Positions 26,728 to 35,351 are shown, counted from the stretch's first letter. The stretch is 64,000 nt of DNA from Blautia sp. (GCA_017475035.1 JAFVGK010000016.1:1-64000), one strand, 5' to 3'. Numbers and translations: made by a program. Notes: generated by a model not told the origin, from the letters alone.

Positions 26728-29574
26728 CTATGCCTCCGCCTCATAAATCAGTTCCTCCAGAGTCTGATACAGGTGATCCGACTCCACAGGCTTGGACAGG
26801 TGTGCATTCATCCCGGCCTGCAGGGATCTGTGGACGTCTTCATCAAATGCGTTGGCTGTCAGGGCGATGATAGGGACTTTTTTTGCGTCCTCTCTGTCCA
26901 GAGCCCGGATCGCGGCTGTCGCTTCCAGGCCATCCATGACAGGCATCCTGAGATCCATGAGGATCGCGTCATACGTGCCCGGATCGCTGTCCCGGAACAT
27001 CTCCAGGGCGATCTTCCCGTTTTCCGCATGATCCGCTTCCATATCCCGCATGGCCAGAATGTCAATCATGATATCGGCGTTGATTTCAATGTCTTCCGCC
27101 AGCAGGATCCTCCTCCCTTCCAGCCTGGCCTTCTTCTTTTGGCCGGAAAGGTGCATGTTGTTGCGCCGTGCGATCCGGTCAAATTCCTCATAGACATTTG
27201 AGGCAAAAAGCGGTTTTGCAAGGAAACTGTCAACACCCACACTCTTTGCTTCTCCCTGAATTTCATCCCAGTTGTACGCGGTCAGAATAATGATCGTACT
27301 TTCGCTGCTGAAGTGTTCCCGGATCTCTTTCGCCGTCATAACGCCATCCATTTCCGGCATCTTCCAATCCAGAAGAACCAGGTTATATGGTTCCTGCTTC
27401 AGATTCTGCAATTCCATCATGTGAAGTGCTTCTTCACCGCTCAGGCAGACGTCTGCCCTGATACCGGCATCTCCCAGTACCATCCTCGCATGCTCCGCAG
27501 CGACCATCTCATCATCTACTACCAGCACATGCAGTTTTCCCGGATCAAGGGAGTTTTTTTCACTCTTCCATGTATGAGCGGCATTCCGCAGCGTGACCAC
27601 AACGGTAAATTCGGTTCCCACGCCTTTCTCGGACTCTACGCTTATCGTACCGTTCATCATCTCCACAATGTTCTTCGTGATCGCCATCCCTAAACCGGTA
27701 CTGCCGTATTTGTTTTTCGTACTGCTGTCCTCCTGTGAGAACGGCTCAAAGATCCTCGGGATATACTCCTTGTCCATCCCGATCCCGGTATCCTTGATGC
27801 AGAATCTCAGGGTAGACTGGTCTCCGAAAACAGCGATCCGCTCGATCGTAAGAGTGACGCTGCCAGGCGCTTCCGTGAATTTGATCGCATTTGACAGAAT
27901 GTTGATGAGAACCTCTTTCAGCTTCATATCGTCGCCGATATAGTAATCATCCACGCTGCTGAGCATCATGCATTCATATTTCAGACCCTTGTCACTGCAC
28001 TGCGCCATCACCATGGTGTTGATCTGCTCAAGAATGACACGGAAGGAGAATTCTTCCTTACGCAAAATCAGACGTCCGGATTCGATGCGGCTCATATCCA
28101 GAATATCATTGATCAGTCCCAGAAGGTGGTTCGCGCTCTTACCGATTTTTTCCAGATAATCCCGGGTTTTATCTGATATCGTATCATCATGAAGGGCCAA
28201 TGTATCCAGTCCGATGATCGCATTCATAGGTGTACGGATCTCATGGCTCATGTTAGACAGAAACGCGGATTTTGCCTTGTTCGCTTCCTCTGCGGCTGCC
28301 AGAGCTTCCGCCAGGGCTTCATTCTTTGCCATCGTTTCCCGGATCTCCTCGTCGATTTCCGTAAATCCCAGACCGATGGAATGTACAATGTTGTCATCTC
28401 TGTCCCGCGCGCGTCTGACGCCGGCTATCCGGATCATCTCATAATATTCTCTCCCATTCCGCTCTGCCAGATAACGATAGGCAATGATGGGCTGCGTCGC
28501 AAGACTTTCCCTGATGTTGGCAGGATCAATAAAACGCTTGAAGCCTTCCCTGTAATTCTCCGTTACGGTATGGTCGGCGTACCAGGTAAAACGCTCCATG
28601 TAAGGAAAGTGAAGCCCTTCCGGCGTCTGCTCTGAATCTTCCGGATCTTTTCGAAAGCATACGCCGTCATCATTGTCCAGATTGACATGGTAAACACAGC
28701 GGTAATCTGAAGCCAGGGCGGTGATCATGTTGTTTGCCTGCGTCTGGGAATGTGTGATATACTCCCGAAGGCTGTCTCTTAATACAATGATGCGTTTTTC
28801 CAAAGCCAGCATGCCGCTGTCACTGTCACTGTCGTCCGGAGTCATTTCTTTCCCGCCGTCGGAAAATTCTCTGGTCAGTTGATCCAGGTCGGAAGAAAGA
28901 TCCTCAAGATGTCCCTCAATCTGTTCCATCTGCCGATTGTACTGTCCGGTCAGGAAAATGGTAATCATAATCCCCAGCACCATGGAAATGGCGCAGGCTA
29001 TGAAGATCGTTTTCCTGATCTGATTGATCTCGTTTTCATACCATTCCGCTTCAAAGTCCGCGGTAACTACACCGGCTACCTTGCCATTCGAATCAAACAC
29101 CGGACTGAAAGCACTGTAAAAACGGCCCCAAACATCTTCATAAGGCACATCGTCCACGGACGGGACCCCTAGGCTCGCCTGGTAAAGAGCGTCGGTATAT
29201 ACAACAGGGGAACCGAACTCGCCGGGAGCGACAGGGTCTGAATCAATGCCGAAAGTAAAATTTTTATTTCCCTCGTCCCGGACATAATAAATGTAAGCAA
29301 GCTTTATATTATCCCGGAAACGGACTAACGTGTTCATCACATCTTCATAGGCAGGGGTTCCCTTATCCTGTGCCGTCAGTTGTTCCAGAACATCGCCGTC
29401 GAGCATGGCCGCCGCTGTATTGACGATATCCAGCATACGCTCATTAATCTGCGTTTTCATGGCTTTTCCCGACTGCCGCATCAGAGCAAAGCCCAAAGTG
29501 CCATTGATTGCCAGCATAAAGAGGGAAACCAGCAAAATCGCTTTTGCTCGAAGGCTCAGGTTTTTTCCGATCAT
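26728..29574 (-). CDS. Membrane hybrid histidine kinase with two receiver domains
   Basis: Sensor kinase of 948 residues. One membrane segment near 11-33, an extracytoplasmic Cache-like sensor (about 34-185) and a second membrane segment (about 188-208) are followed by a PAS-like cytoplasmic region and a coiled coil. Then come HisKA with His444 in SHEIRTPMNA, an ATPase domain (NAIKFT; DTGIGM; GSTGLGMAI), receiver 1 with Asp736 in LLDWKMPEMDG and receiver 2 with Asp874 in LMDLRMPVMDG. There is no DNA-binding output, so the signal probably ends in protein interaction or passes on. It lies downstream of the adhesin operon in the same direction, but terminators separate them; a link to adhesin control is only a guess. 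Confidence 0.92.
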   Translation of the reverse strand: MIGKNLSLRAKAILLVSLFMLAINGTLGFALMRQSGKAMKTQINERMLDIVNTAAAMLDGDVLEQLTAQDKGTPAYEDVMNTLVRFRDNIKLAYIYYVRDEGNKNFTFGIDSDPVAPGEFGSPVVYTDALYQASLGVPSVDDVPYEDVWGRFYSAFSPVFDSNGKVAGVVTADFEAEWYENEINQIRKTIFIACAISMVLGIMITIFLTGQYNRQMEQIEGHLEDLSSDLDQLTREFSDGGKEMTPDDSDSDSGMLALEKRIIVLRDSLREYITHSQTQANNMITALASDYRCVYHVNLDNDDGVCFRKDPEDSEQTPEGLHFPYMERFTWYADHTVTENYREGFKRFIDPANIRESLATQPIIAYRYLAERNGREYYEMIRIAGVRRARDRDDNIVHSIGLGFTEIDEEIRETMAKNEALAEALAAAEEANKAKSAFLSNMSHEIRTPMNAIIGLDTLALHDDTISDKTRDYLEKIGKSANHLLGLINDILDMSRIESGRLILRKEEFSFRVILEQINTMVMAQCSDKGLKYECMMLSSVDDYYIGDDMKLKEVLINILSNAIKFTEAPGSVTLTIERIAVFGDQSTLRFCIKDTGIGMDKEYIPRIFEPFSQEDSSTKNKYGSTGLGMAITKNIVEMMNGTISVESEKGVGTEFTVVVTLRNAAHTWKSEKNSLDPGKLHVLVVDDEMVAAEHARMVLGDAGIRADVCLSGEEALHMMELQNLKQEPYNLVLLDWKMPEMDGVMTAKEIREHFSSESTIIILTAYNWDEIQGEAKSVGVDSFLAKPLFASNVYEEFDRIARRNNMHLSGQKKKARLEGRRILLAEDIEINADIMIDILAMRDMEADHAENGKIALEMFRDSDPGTYDAILMDLRMPVMDGLEATAAIRALDREDAKKVPIIALTANAFDEDVHRSLQAGMNAHLSKPVESDHLYQTLEELIYEAEA

Positions 29575-29599
29575 AAATAATTCCTCTCCAGCTATTTTC

Positions 29600-29720
29600 C
29601 ACTATATACACTTGAATTTCAAATCTCTCTGTACAAAATGAGCGGGTTCCGGGTAGCTGCACAATCGCGGGGGCAGCTCCGCTGCGAAGCGATTCACAGA
29701 ACCAGGCTTTTGTTCATGCT
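29600..29720. repeat. Interspersed repeat family E, copy 1
   Basis: About 120 bases similar throughout to 40978-41095 (shared GCAGCTCCGCTGCGAAGCGATTC). It sits directly before a family B hairpin. A short plus-strand frame runs through both copies. Confidence 0.7.
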
Positions 29721-29731
29721 ATCATATAATA

Positions 29732-29789
29732 TTCAGGCGGCAAAAGGTCATGTAAAAATGAGTTCACATGGCCTTATGCCGCCTGAATC
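29732..29789. repeat. Interspersed hairpin repeat family B, copy 1
   Basis: ATTCAGGCGGCA (29732-29743) pairs perfectly with 29778-29789, with an inner ACATG/CATGT stem. It begins three bases past the degV stop, so it may also end that transcript. Related copies or fragments are at 40884, 37547, 35191, 33670, 31851 and 62701. Confidence 0.75.
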
Positions 29790-29792
29790 GTA

Positions 29793-30656
29793 TCATCGTT
29801 CTTTTCCCTTAAAAAACAAACCCAGCATCCCCGGTCCCACATGTGCTCCGGAAAAAGGCTCATGCTGGCAGATCGTGATCTTTGCCCTCGGCGTGATCGC
29901 GGTTACTTTTTCAGCCAGCGTGCCGGCATCCTCCAGACAGTCGCCATGTGAAATACAGATCTCCGGCTCCTCCAGATCCATCCGCTTCTCCACATATTTC
30001 TTTACCAGGGCTTCGATGGATTTACTGCGGCTTCGCACCTTATTGCAGGAAACGATGTGTCCCGTTGCGTCACCGTACAGGATCGGCTTGATATTCAGCA
30101 TAGTCCCGATGGCAGCAGTGAAGCCGCTCACTCTGCCGGTGTTCTTCAGGAAATTCAGGTCGTCCACCGTGAAATACTGACACATATGCGGAACATCCTC
30201 ATCCAGGATCCTGGCAGCCTCACGGGCATCCATGCCTTTCCTGTTCAGTCTCGCAGCATCCACGGCAAGCATGCCGTTGCCGAAACCACAGCCCAGAGAA
30301 TCCACAATATGGATAAACCGTTCATGGTACTCGCCCATCAGTTCCTTTGCGGCGCTGACCGCAGCGTTAAACGTCCCGCTGATCCCGGAGCTCATGGAAA
30401 TATAAATAACATCCAGCCCCTGCTTCAGAACCGGGGTAAAATGTTCTATAAACACCTGTGTATTTAGAAGGCTCGTGCGCACAACCCTGCCGCTCTTCAG
30501 ACCTTCATAAAAAGCATGCGCATCAAAATGATCCACATCCCCCCAGTATGTCTGAGGCTCTCCGTCGACAGTATAAACACAAGGCAAAAGGCTGATCCCT
30601 TCCAGCATCTTTTGCGGCAGGTTTGCACTGCCATCCGCAAATACTGCAAATGCCAT
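29793..30656 (-). CDS. DegV family fatty-acid-binding protein
   Basis: Soluble 287-residue protein of the DegV/FakB family, which binds a fatty acid for the fatty acid kinase FakA. Visible features are the start FAVFADGSANLP (usually TDSxxDLP), RTSLLNTQVF (the TSxxs lipid-contact motif), ISMSSGISGTFNAA, VDSLGCGFGNG, LNFLKNTGRVS and the C-terminal ICQHEPFSGAHVGPGMLG. The length is normal. GGGAGG precedes the ATG and a promoter lies 38 bases further up. It stands alone between repeats; no fakA gene is nearby. Confidence 0.92.
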   Translation of the reverse strand: MAFAVFADGSANLPQKMLEGISLLPCVYTVDGEPQTYWGDVDHFDAHAFYEGLKSGRVVRTSLLNTQVFIEHFTPVLKQGLDVIYISMSSGISGTFNAAVSAAKELMGEYHERFIHIVDSLGCGFGNGMLAVDAARLNRKGMDAREAARILDEDVPHMCQYFTVDDLNFLKNTGRVSGFTAAIGTMLNIKPILYGDATGHIVSCNKVRSRSKSIEALVKKYVEKRMDLEEPEICISHGDCLEDAGTLAEKVTAITPRAKITICQHEPFSGAHVGPGMLGLFFKGKER

Positions 30657-30693
30657 CGTTCATCCCTCCCAGAAACAGTATTTTTCTGAAATT

Positions 30694-30722
30694 ATTATAA
30701 CATCATTGTCGTATATAATCAA
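30694..30722 (-). promoter_or_regulatory. Sigma-A promoter of degV
   Basis: On the minus strand TTGATT (30717-30722) and TATAAT (30694-30699) with a 17-base spacer. Confidence 0.75.
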
Positions 30723-30867
30723 GATGACCTGTTTTGTTCAAATCCTGCATATCAGGCGCATGTGTATATGAAAAAGCCGCCGATCGTCCTGCGCTCCGGG
30801 CCGGTGCTTTCGGACTCTCTTTTTATAAAGAAATGAACCGATCATCTATATCACAGATCCCCCTAAA

Positions 30868-31018
30868 GATCTGTGCAAGAATAACCTATGCAGATGGTGC
30901 AGGATAAATTCGTCCAGGCAAGGCGGTGGAAGGAGCCGCAGCGGACTGCGGCGGCTGACAGCAACGCAGACTGGGCGGATTCAGACGCGCCGGATGCAAA
31001 GGTTATTTATGCACAGCT
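30868..31018. repeat. Interspersed repeat family C (MITE-like), copy 1
   Basis: About 150 bases with imperfect terminal inverted repeats of about 24 bases (ends CTGTGCAAGAATAACCTATG and, inverted, CTGTGCATAAATAACCTTTG). The GC-rich interior contains GGAGCCGCAGCGG/CTGCGGCGGC hairpins. Inverted copies lie at 62273-62428 and, without one end, at 34431-34545; a fragment is at 52297-52333. Confidence 0.8.
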
Positions 31019-31099
31019 CCTAAGCGCTATGCTCCGGGTACGCGGCAGGTTGACCTGGAAAATAACAGAAGCTGAAAATGGGACATGACCTGTTGGAAA

Positions 31100-31128
31100 T
31101 GCAGAAAAGAGGAGCATTCTGCTCCTCT
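31100..31128 (-). terminator. Terminator of the SCP2-like gene
   Basis: On the minus strand AGAGGAGCA pairs perfectly with TGCTCCTCT around a three-base loop and is followed by TTTTCTGC. Confidence 0.8.
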
Positions 31129-31153
31129 GCATTTATGCTGCTCAAATAGACAA

Positions 31154-31465
31154 TCACTTCAAAAGCTTGGAAAACTCCAGAGCCTTTCCGACATCTCCGT
31201 CAACCTTTAATTTCCCGGTAAGAAAAGCCTTCACCGGATCCAGCTTGCCATCCAGAAGCTTATCAAAATGATCCAGATCCATTGTAATCGCGCAATTCCG
31301 GTCATTATACTCATATGGCTCAACCGAAACCTTACCGTCTTTTACCTCGACATAAAAAACGCCATGCCCGGGAATATTGACCTGCACTGCCAGAAAATCT
31401 TTTCCTTTTGCGTCAATCCGCTCTGCCATACTTCTAACCTTTGTAAGTAAATCCTGAAAAACCAT
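31154..31465 (-). CDS. SCP2 sterol-binding-like protein
   Basis: A 103-residue single-domain protein of the SCP2 lipid-binding fold, recognised by FLAVQVNIPG, VEVKDGKVSVEP, AITMDLDHFDKLLDGKLDPVKA and the final FLTGKLKVDGDVGKALEFSKLL. Bacterial versions bind hydrophobic ligands; the ligand is unknown. I choose ATG 31465, five bases after AGGAG, over the longer frame to 31555. It is monocistronic, with its own promoter and terminator. Confidence 0.85.
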   Translation of the reverse strand: MVFQDLLTKVRSMAERIDAKGKDFLAVQVNIPGHGVFYVEVKDGKVSVEPYEYNDRNCAITMDLDHFDKLLDGKLDPVKAFLTGKLKVDGDVGKALEFSKLLK

Positions 31466-31639
31466 CTGTACTCCTTTCTGTCCATGATCCATTTTACTTT
31501 TGGTCCGGCCTCTGACTCCACAATCAGTAAACAAAAAATAAAAAGCTGTCGACACGCACCTTCATTTTATTATTTGACTTTTCAAACTTCTCTGATCCTT
31601 ATCCGTTTTGGATGGTACTGTTTTTATTCTGTTGTATTA

Positions 31640-31668
31640 ATTATAGCAAAGTACACGTCCCTTTTCAA
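31640..31668 (-). promoter_or_regulatory. Sigma-A promoter of the SCP2-like gene
   Basis: On the minus strand TTGAAA (31663-31668) and TATAAT (31640-31645), spacer 17. It leaves a leader of about 165 bases. Confidence 0.7.
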
Positions 31669-31703
31669 GATATCAAATGACTTCAATGATAAAAGCATAT
31701 TTC

Positions 31704-31777
31704 TAAGCGGGGCCCGCCGGACACCAGAAACGGTCGTTCCTAAGCAGCGCCTGCCGGATATCAGAAACAGTTATTTC
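31704..31777. repeat. Interspersed repeat family D, two 37-base units
   Basis: Two tandem units (31704-31740, 31741-31777) share TAAGC...CCGCCGGACA/TCAGAAACRGT. Two inverted units of the same family are at 35281-35345. Confidence 0.65.
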
Positions 31778-31965
31778 TATAAGGTTATCCGCCCGTTTTC
31801 AACATTGTGGATAGTTATCCTCTGATGCGTATATTTTATATATCTGCAGATGATTCAGGCAGCAAAAGGCCTTGAAGTCTCGCAAAAAGCGATCCTCAGA
31901 ATCAGGCTTTTGCCGATATAACCAGACTCCAGACGGAAGCAGTTGTGAAAAGGGGGAAATGAAAA
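31778..31965. other. Upstream region of the leader-peptide gene with repeat fragments
   Basis: A fragment of family B (31851-31870) and the 3' end of family E (31893-31915, AATCAGGCTTTTGCCGAT) lie here. No confident promoter was recognised. Confidence 0.4.
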
Positions 31966-32199
31966 ATGGCTGATAAGAAAATGCAGGAGCTCAGTTTAGA
32001 CGAACTTGCTCACGTAACCGGAGGCCTCATTGTCGAGACAGAAAAAAAATACTATCTTGTAGACGATAAAACAGGAGCGGTCAAAGCAAGCAACACAAGC
32101 CTGAATGCCGTACAAATGGGCGCTTCTCTCGAGAAGCAGTCCGGTAAAGTTATCTCCGAAAGGGAATATAAGAAAAGATTCGGGAAAGCATTAGACTGA
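31966..32199 (+). CDS. Double-glycine leader peptide, bacteriocin-like precursor
   Basis: A 77-residue protein with a leader of the double-glycine type: LSLDELAHVTGG at 9-20, matching the LSxxEL...GG consensus cut by C39-peptidase ABC transporters. The presumed mature part (57 residues) is charged and Lys-rich, with no cysteines and no clear amphipathic helix, so bacteriocin activity is not certain; a signalling or other secreted peptide is possible. AAGGGGGAA precedes the ATG. No transporter, immunity or modification gene adjoins it. A strong terminator follows. Confidence 0.65.
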   Translation: MADKKMQELSLDELAHVTGGLIVETEKKYYLVDDKTGAVKASNTSLNAVQMGASLEKQSGKVISEREYKKRFGKALD

Positions 32200-32278
32200 T
32201 TCGCCTGACAGAAGCTCACAGAAAAATGTGAATGTTATACTCGCCAGCGCAATGAACTGCCGGTTCAGACCGGAAGAT

Positions 32279-32346
32279 AAACAGGGGCCGGTTCTCTGAC
32301 TGATACAATGTGTCAGTCAAAGAAGCTGCCCCTGTTTGTTCTTTAT
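32279..32346 (+). terminator. Terminator after the leader-peptide gene
   Basis: AAACAGGGGC (32279-32288) pairs with GCCCCTGTTT (32328-32337), with an inner ACTGA/TCAGT stem, followed by TTGTTCTTT. Confidence 0.75.
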
Positions 32347-32452
32347 AGCAAACGAATAAAATGTCTGCATTCTGATTCGTTTACTGCGCCGGATTTACGC
32401 CGCTGCAAGCGGCATGACCCCGCAGTAAATTCGTTTCCATGCGTATACTATA
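32344..32452. repeat. Interspersed repeat family A, copy 1
   Basis: About 109 bases with TATAG...CTATA ends. The first half is a hairpin (AAACGAATAAAATG / CATTCTGATTCGTTT) and the second half carries TTTACTGCG/CGCAGTAAA enclosing GCCGC/GCGGC. Other full copies are at 36027-36130, 40778-40880 and, inverted, 56314-56415. Confidence 0.85.
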
Positions 32453-32458
32453 AACCCC

Positions 32459-33325
32459 TTACCGGATATTCGAGAGCATATGATGCCGCAGTGCTTCCAC
32501 GACGCTGTTCATATGATACCGGATCAGGAAAAACTGATTCGAATACTCCGGGTACGCGTCCCGGCCTATATCCATCAAGGGATTGATATATTCCTGGGTT
32601 TCCTTTATATACTCGGCCATATGACGGTCCGAAAAGCAATTGGCCATATTGGAAATATTGTTGCATCGATCCAGAAGCTTCACGATCAAAGCAATCCTGT
32701 TTTTCGCGATCCCGTCATAATATGCCTTCTGGTTTTCATCTGTCTTTTTATAATCCTTCTGTTTCGTAAGCAGTCTGACAGCCTCTTTCGTCGTGTCATT
32801 TACGGGCAGCTCCCCGATTTCCACATCACAGTCTTCGCATACATCGTGAAGCAGACAGGCCGACAACAGATCATCATCCTCCAGCCCCAAAGCCAAAGCA
32901 TGACAGGTCAACGTCAGGGGATGGGATATATATGGGATTTTCTCATGACTGTGACCCTGTCTCCGGAACTGGCCCTGATGCTTTTCCTTCGCGAATGCCA
33001 GAGCGCGCCTGGTCTGGAATAAACTTTTCGCGTTGCAGTAGGCGCTCACATACGTCGCCATCTTTGTTTCGTTGAAGATTCGATCCGATACATTTGAGGT
33101 CACCTCCACGATTTCCGCGGAAGGTTTCTTCCCTGACAACAGCCAGTCCGTTGTAACGCCATACATTTCCGCAATGACAGGTAATTGTTCAACTTTCGGA
33201 ACAGAATCGCCGCATTCCCATAAGCTCACTTCATGTGTCGTAATAAACAGCTTTTCCGCAATCTGCCAAAGCGGCATACCACAGTTTTTTCTTGCTTCAG
33301 CCAAACGAAATGCCAACGTTTCCAT
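32459..33325 (-). CDS. HTH domain fused to an HD alarmone-hydrolase-like domain
   Basis: A 288-residue protein. Residues 4-65 form an XRE helix-turn-helix (MPLWQIAEKLFITTHEVSLWECG; VTTDWLL). Residues about 105-250 resemble the hydrolase domain of RelA/SpoT enzymes: AKEKHQGQFRRQG (His116), YISHPL, the HD pair His160-Asp161 followed by ED, and VKLLDRCNN in place of the usual KLADRxxN. There is no synthetase domain. Hydrolysis of (p)ppGpp or a related nucleotide coupled to gene control is inferred. I choose ATG 33325, ten bases after GGGAGG. Confidence 0.82.
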   Translation of the reverse strand: METLAFRLAEARKNCGMPLWQIAEKLFITTHEVSLWECGDSVPKVEQLPVIAEMYGVTTDWLLSGKKPSAEIVEVTSNVSDRIFNETKMATYVSAYCNAKSLFQTRRALAFAKEKHQGQFRRQGHSHEKIPYISHPLTLTCHALALGLEDDDLLSACLLHDVCEDCDVEIGELPVNDTTKEAVRLLTKQKDYKKTDENQKAYYDGIAKNRIALIVKLLDRCNNISNMANCFSDRHMAEYIKETQEYINPLMDIGRDAYPEYSNQFFLIRYHMNSVVEALRHHMLSNIR

Positions 33326-33706
33326 TCGTTGTTTCCCTCCCATTTTTTAACTGTCGCTTCATCCCGATCAGAGTATATCCGAAAATACGATATATCCTGC
33401 TCGTTTTTTTATTCGATTGTGTTTATCCAAAACATGCTTGCAAAACTTAATCCTGCTTCAGTCCAGGTGCCTCATACTTATCCCGGAACATATGTATAAT
33501 CTGACTATGAATGGGATACAATTTCAGTATAGCATCATCTTTTATCATGGTCAATATCGGAAAACCTGCAGTGCCTGATTGCGGCACAAAATAAATCCTC
33601 CGGCTTGTCTGGCGAAAACGCTTCCACAACACGGAGGATTATTTCTTTGTACATGCTTTTGTGGCTCCTTTTTGCATGACCTTCTGTCGCCCGAACCAGA
33701 TTGATG
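33326..33706. other. Spacer between the HTH-hydrolase and AlkD-like genes
   Basis: It should hold the promoter of the HTH-hydrolase gene; none was confidently placed. An AATCCTCCG/CGGAGGATT inverted repeat (33593-33641) and a family B fragment (33670-33694) are present. A 61-residue minus-strand frame at 33447-33632 has no ribosome binding site and is not called. Confidence 0.4.
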
Positions 33707-34399
33707 TCAGGCATCGCTTCTTTTCAGGCTTCGCAGGTATTCTTTCTGTTCAGGGCTTATACGGCAGCTTTCTATGGCTTTCCGGATCGTTTTATTGTGT
33801 GTCCGGATATCCAGTGCCTGTTTTTCTATGAAGGGTAATGCGGCCTGATATTGTTTGGCAAGCGCAGTCGCAAAATACCAGGCAATCATCATGTTTATGT
33901 AATATTCGTCTGAGCGGATTCCCGCAGCCATCTCCAGATATGCCGGATCGAAATCCTCATCCAGGAAATGCTCCATAAGCATTTTGACTCCGAAGCGGAT
34001 CGTATATGTCCTGTCAGAAGCAATCCAGCGCCGTACCGGTTCAGGCAGCTCTTTTTTGTGCTTTCCGAACACCTTCGGTGACATCTGGTCACAGGTGGCC
34101 CAGTTATCCACGTATGGGAGGAACTCATCTACTGCCTTCAGACATTTTTCATAATCCCTGATCCCGGAAATGATAAAGGCATGGAGCTGGTTTTCATCAA
34201 ACAAGGCATGAGGCAGTTCACTCAGAAAACAGCCGATATCATCCGTTTCGCCCAACCTTTTTGCCAGTCTGCGAAGCTCAGGCGTGCGCACGCCTATGAA
34301 GCATTCAGGAGAAACCGTCGGAATCAGTTTGCTTTGGAAATCCCGGTATTTTATATCCTGCAGACGTAATAACTCTGTTCTGATTTCATCTGTACTCAT
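33707..34399 (-). CDS. AlkD-like DNA alkylation repair protein
   Basis: HEAT-repeat-type DNA glycosylase-like protein of the AlkC/AlkD superfamily, 230 residues, the usual length. Family features include YRDFQSKLIPT and the IGVRTPELRRLAKRL segment, FDENQLHAFIIS, the YVDNWATCD motif (Trp and Asp line the DNA-contact cleft in AlkD), TYTIRFGVKMLMEHFLDEDF and a C-terminal NKTIRKAIESCRI. The predicted role is removal of alkylated purines. It is probably monocistronic: family B/C repeats flank both sides. Confidence 0.88.
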   Translation of the reverse strand: MSTDEIRTELLRLQDIKYRDFQSKLIPTVSPECFIGVRTPELRRLAKRLGETDDIGCFLSELPHALFDENQLHAFIISGIRDYEKCLKAVDEFLPYVDNWATCDQMSPKVFGKHKKELPEPVRRWIASDRTYTIRFGVKMLMEHFLDEDFDPAYLEMAAGIRSDEYYINMMIAWYFATALAKQYQAALPFIEKQALDIRTHNKTIRKAIESCRISPEQKEYLRSLKRSDA

Positions 34400-34756
34400 A
34401 TCAATCCTTTTCTTTCTCCGGTTTCTCTGTTCGGCGCGTCTGAATCCGCCCAGGCTGCGTTGTTGTCAGTCGCCGGGCCCGCTGCGGCTCCTTCCCCCGC
34501 CTCGCCTGAATGAATTGATCCTGCGCCATCTGTATAGGTTACTTAGCCGCAGATGAATCAACGTGGTCAGACAAAAAAGCCCCGTGCAGTTTTTTGAGAC
34601 GAATGGATGAGGAACCAGTTTCTCAATCAGAAATACTACACAGAGCTTTTTTCAATACGGACTTCTTCTTTACTTTCGTTTCAGGTGTCCGTTCACAGCA
34701 ATGCTTAGGATTGCCACGTAAATAAATGGATCGATTTTCGCGGCTATCCTTACTGA
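34400..34756. other. Spacer containing repeat C2
   Basis: The first third is a partial family C repeat (34431-34545). Beyond it no gene or clear terminator is seen. Confidence 0.4.
34431..34545. repeat. Interspersed repeat family C, copy 2 (one end missing)
   Basis: Inverted relative to copy 1. The GC-rich interior and the GTATAGGTTA end are recognisable, but the opposite terminal inverted repeat is absent. Confidence 0.7.
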
Positions 34757-35170
34757 TCAGAATGTAATGACTTCGGGTTCGGCTGTAAACGAACTGATCG
34801 TTGCCGTCGCATTCTTCAGGTAAAGTACCTGCGTATTGTCATCATCCGCGCTGTACATTTGCTTCAGGGAAGGCATTTTTTCCAGCATGGCGACTTTCGC
34901 ATCATGATTATCATCATCTACCAGCTCAGCGGCAATCCGAATCCATGAACCATTCATGAAAGCGCAGATCTCAACAAACGGATTTGCGCTGATCTGTCTG
35001 GAAACGTCTTTAACCTTTCCTGTCTGGATATAAAGCTTTCCATCATAAAGAAGAATCGTGCCGAAGGGTCTGACTCTGGGTTTCGTTCCGTCTACGGTAG
35101 CCAGATAATAGGTCTGCGCGTCGTTCAGAAAATGGTATACCTTCTCAATTCCTTTACTGTTATCTTCCAT
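34757..35170 (-). CDS. Pyridoxamine 5'-phosphate oxidase-like (split beta-barrel) protein
   Basis: A 137-residue flavin-binding-type split beta-barrel protein: TYYLATVDGTKPRVRPFGTILLYDGKLYI near the start, then GKVKDVSRQISANPFVEICAF, the family's usual pattern. Relatives bind FMN, heme or F420; which applies here cannot be said. I choose ATG 35170, preceded by AAAAGGAG, because the longer frame to 35302 runs through the promoter and family B/D repeats. Confidence 0.85.
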   Translation of the reverse strand: MEDNSKGIEKVYHFLNDAQTYYLATVDGTKPRVRPFGTILLYDGKLYIQTGKVKDVSRQISANPFVEICAFMNGSWIRIAAELVDDDNHDAKVAMLEKMPSLKQMYSADDDNTQVLYLKNATATISSFTAEPEVITF

Positions 35171-35216
35171 ATTGCAAGTCTCCTTTTCTTTTTGTATGAC
35201 CTTTATCGCCTGGATC

Positions 35217-35245
35217 ATTATAATACGATGAAAAATGCCTGTCAA
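35217..35245 (-). promoter_or_regulatory. Sigma-A promoter of the PNPOx-like gene
   Basis: Perfect consensus on the minus strand: TTGACA (35240-35245) and TATAAT (35217-35222), spacer 17. A family B fragment lies between it and the gene, in the 5' untranslated region. Confidence 0.85.
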
Positions 35246-35280
35246 TGTCGCTGAGGACGAGCGAGAGCGTGCCATCCCGC

Positions 35281-35345
35281 GTTGCTCATGCCCGACAGGC
35301 ATCGTTTAGCAGCGACCGTTTCTGATGCCCGGCAGGCATCGTTCA
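35281..35345. repeat. Interspersed repeat family D, inverted pair
   Basis: Two near copies of ATGCCCGRCAGGCATCGTT separated by AGCAGCGACCGTTTCTG, the reverse of the units at 31704-31777. Confidence 0.65.
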
Positions 35346-35351
35346 GTCATC

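Larger units (their letters stand above)
30723..31153. other. Gene-free spacer containing repeat C1 and a terminator
   Basis: Apart from the repeat at 30868-31018 and the hairpin at 31100-31128, no gene is supported. A plus-strand frame of 66 residues here lies inside the repeat. Confidence 0.5.

Noticed and set aside
30888..31088. A 66-residue plus-strand frame
   Set aside because: It lies almost entirely inside repeat C1; other copies of the repeat do not keep it as a separate gene.
33447..33632. A 61-residue minus-strand frame before the HTH-hydrolase gene
   Set aside because: It has no ribosome binding site and runs through an inverted repeat that looks like a terminator.
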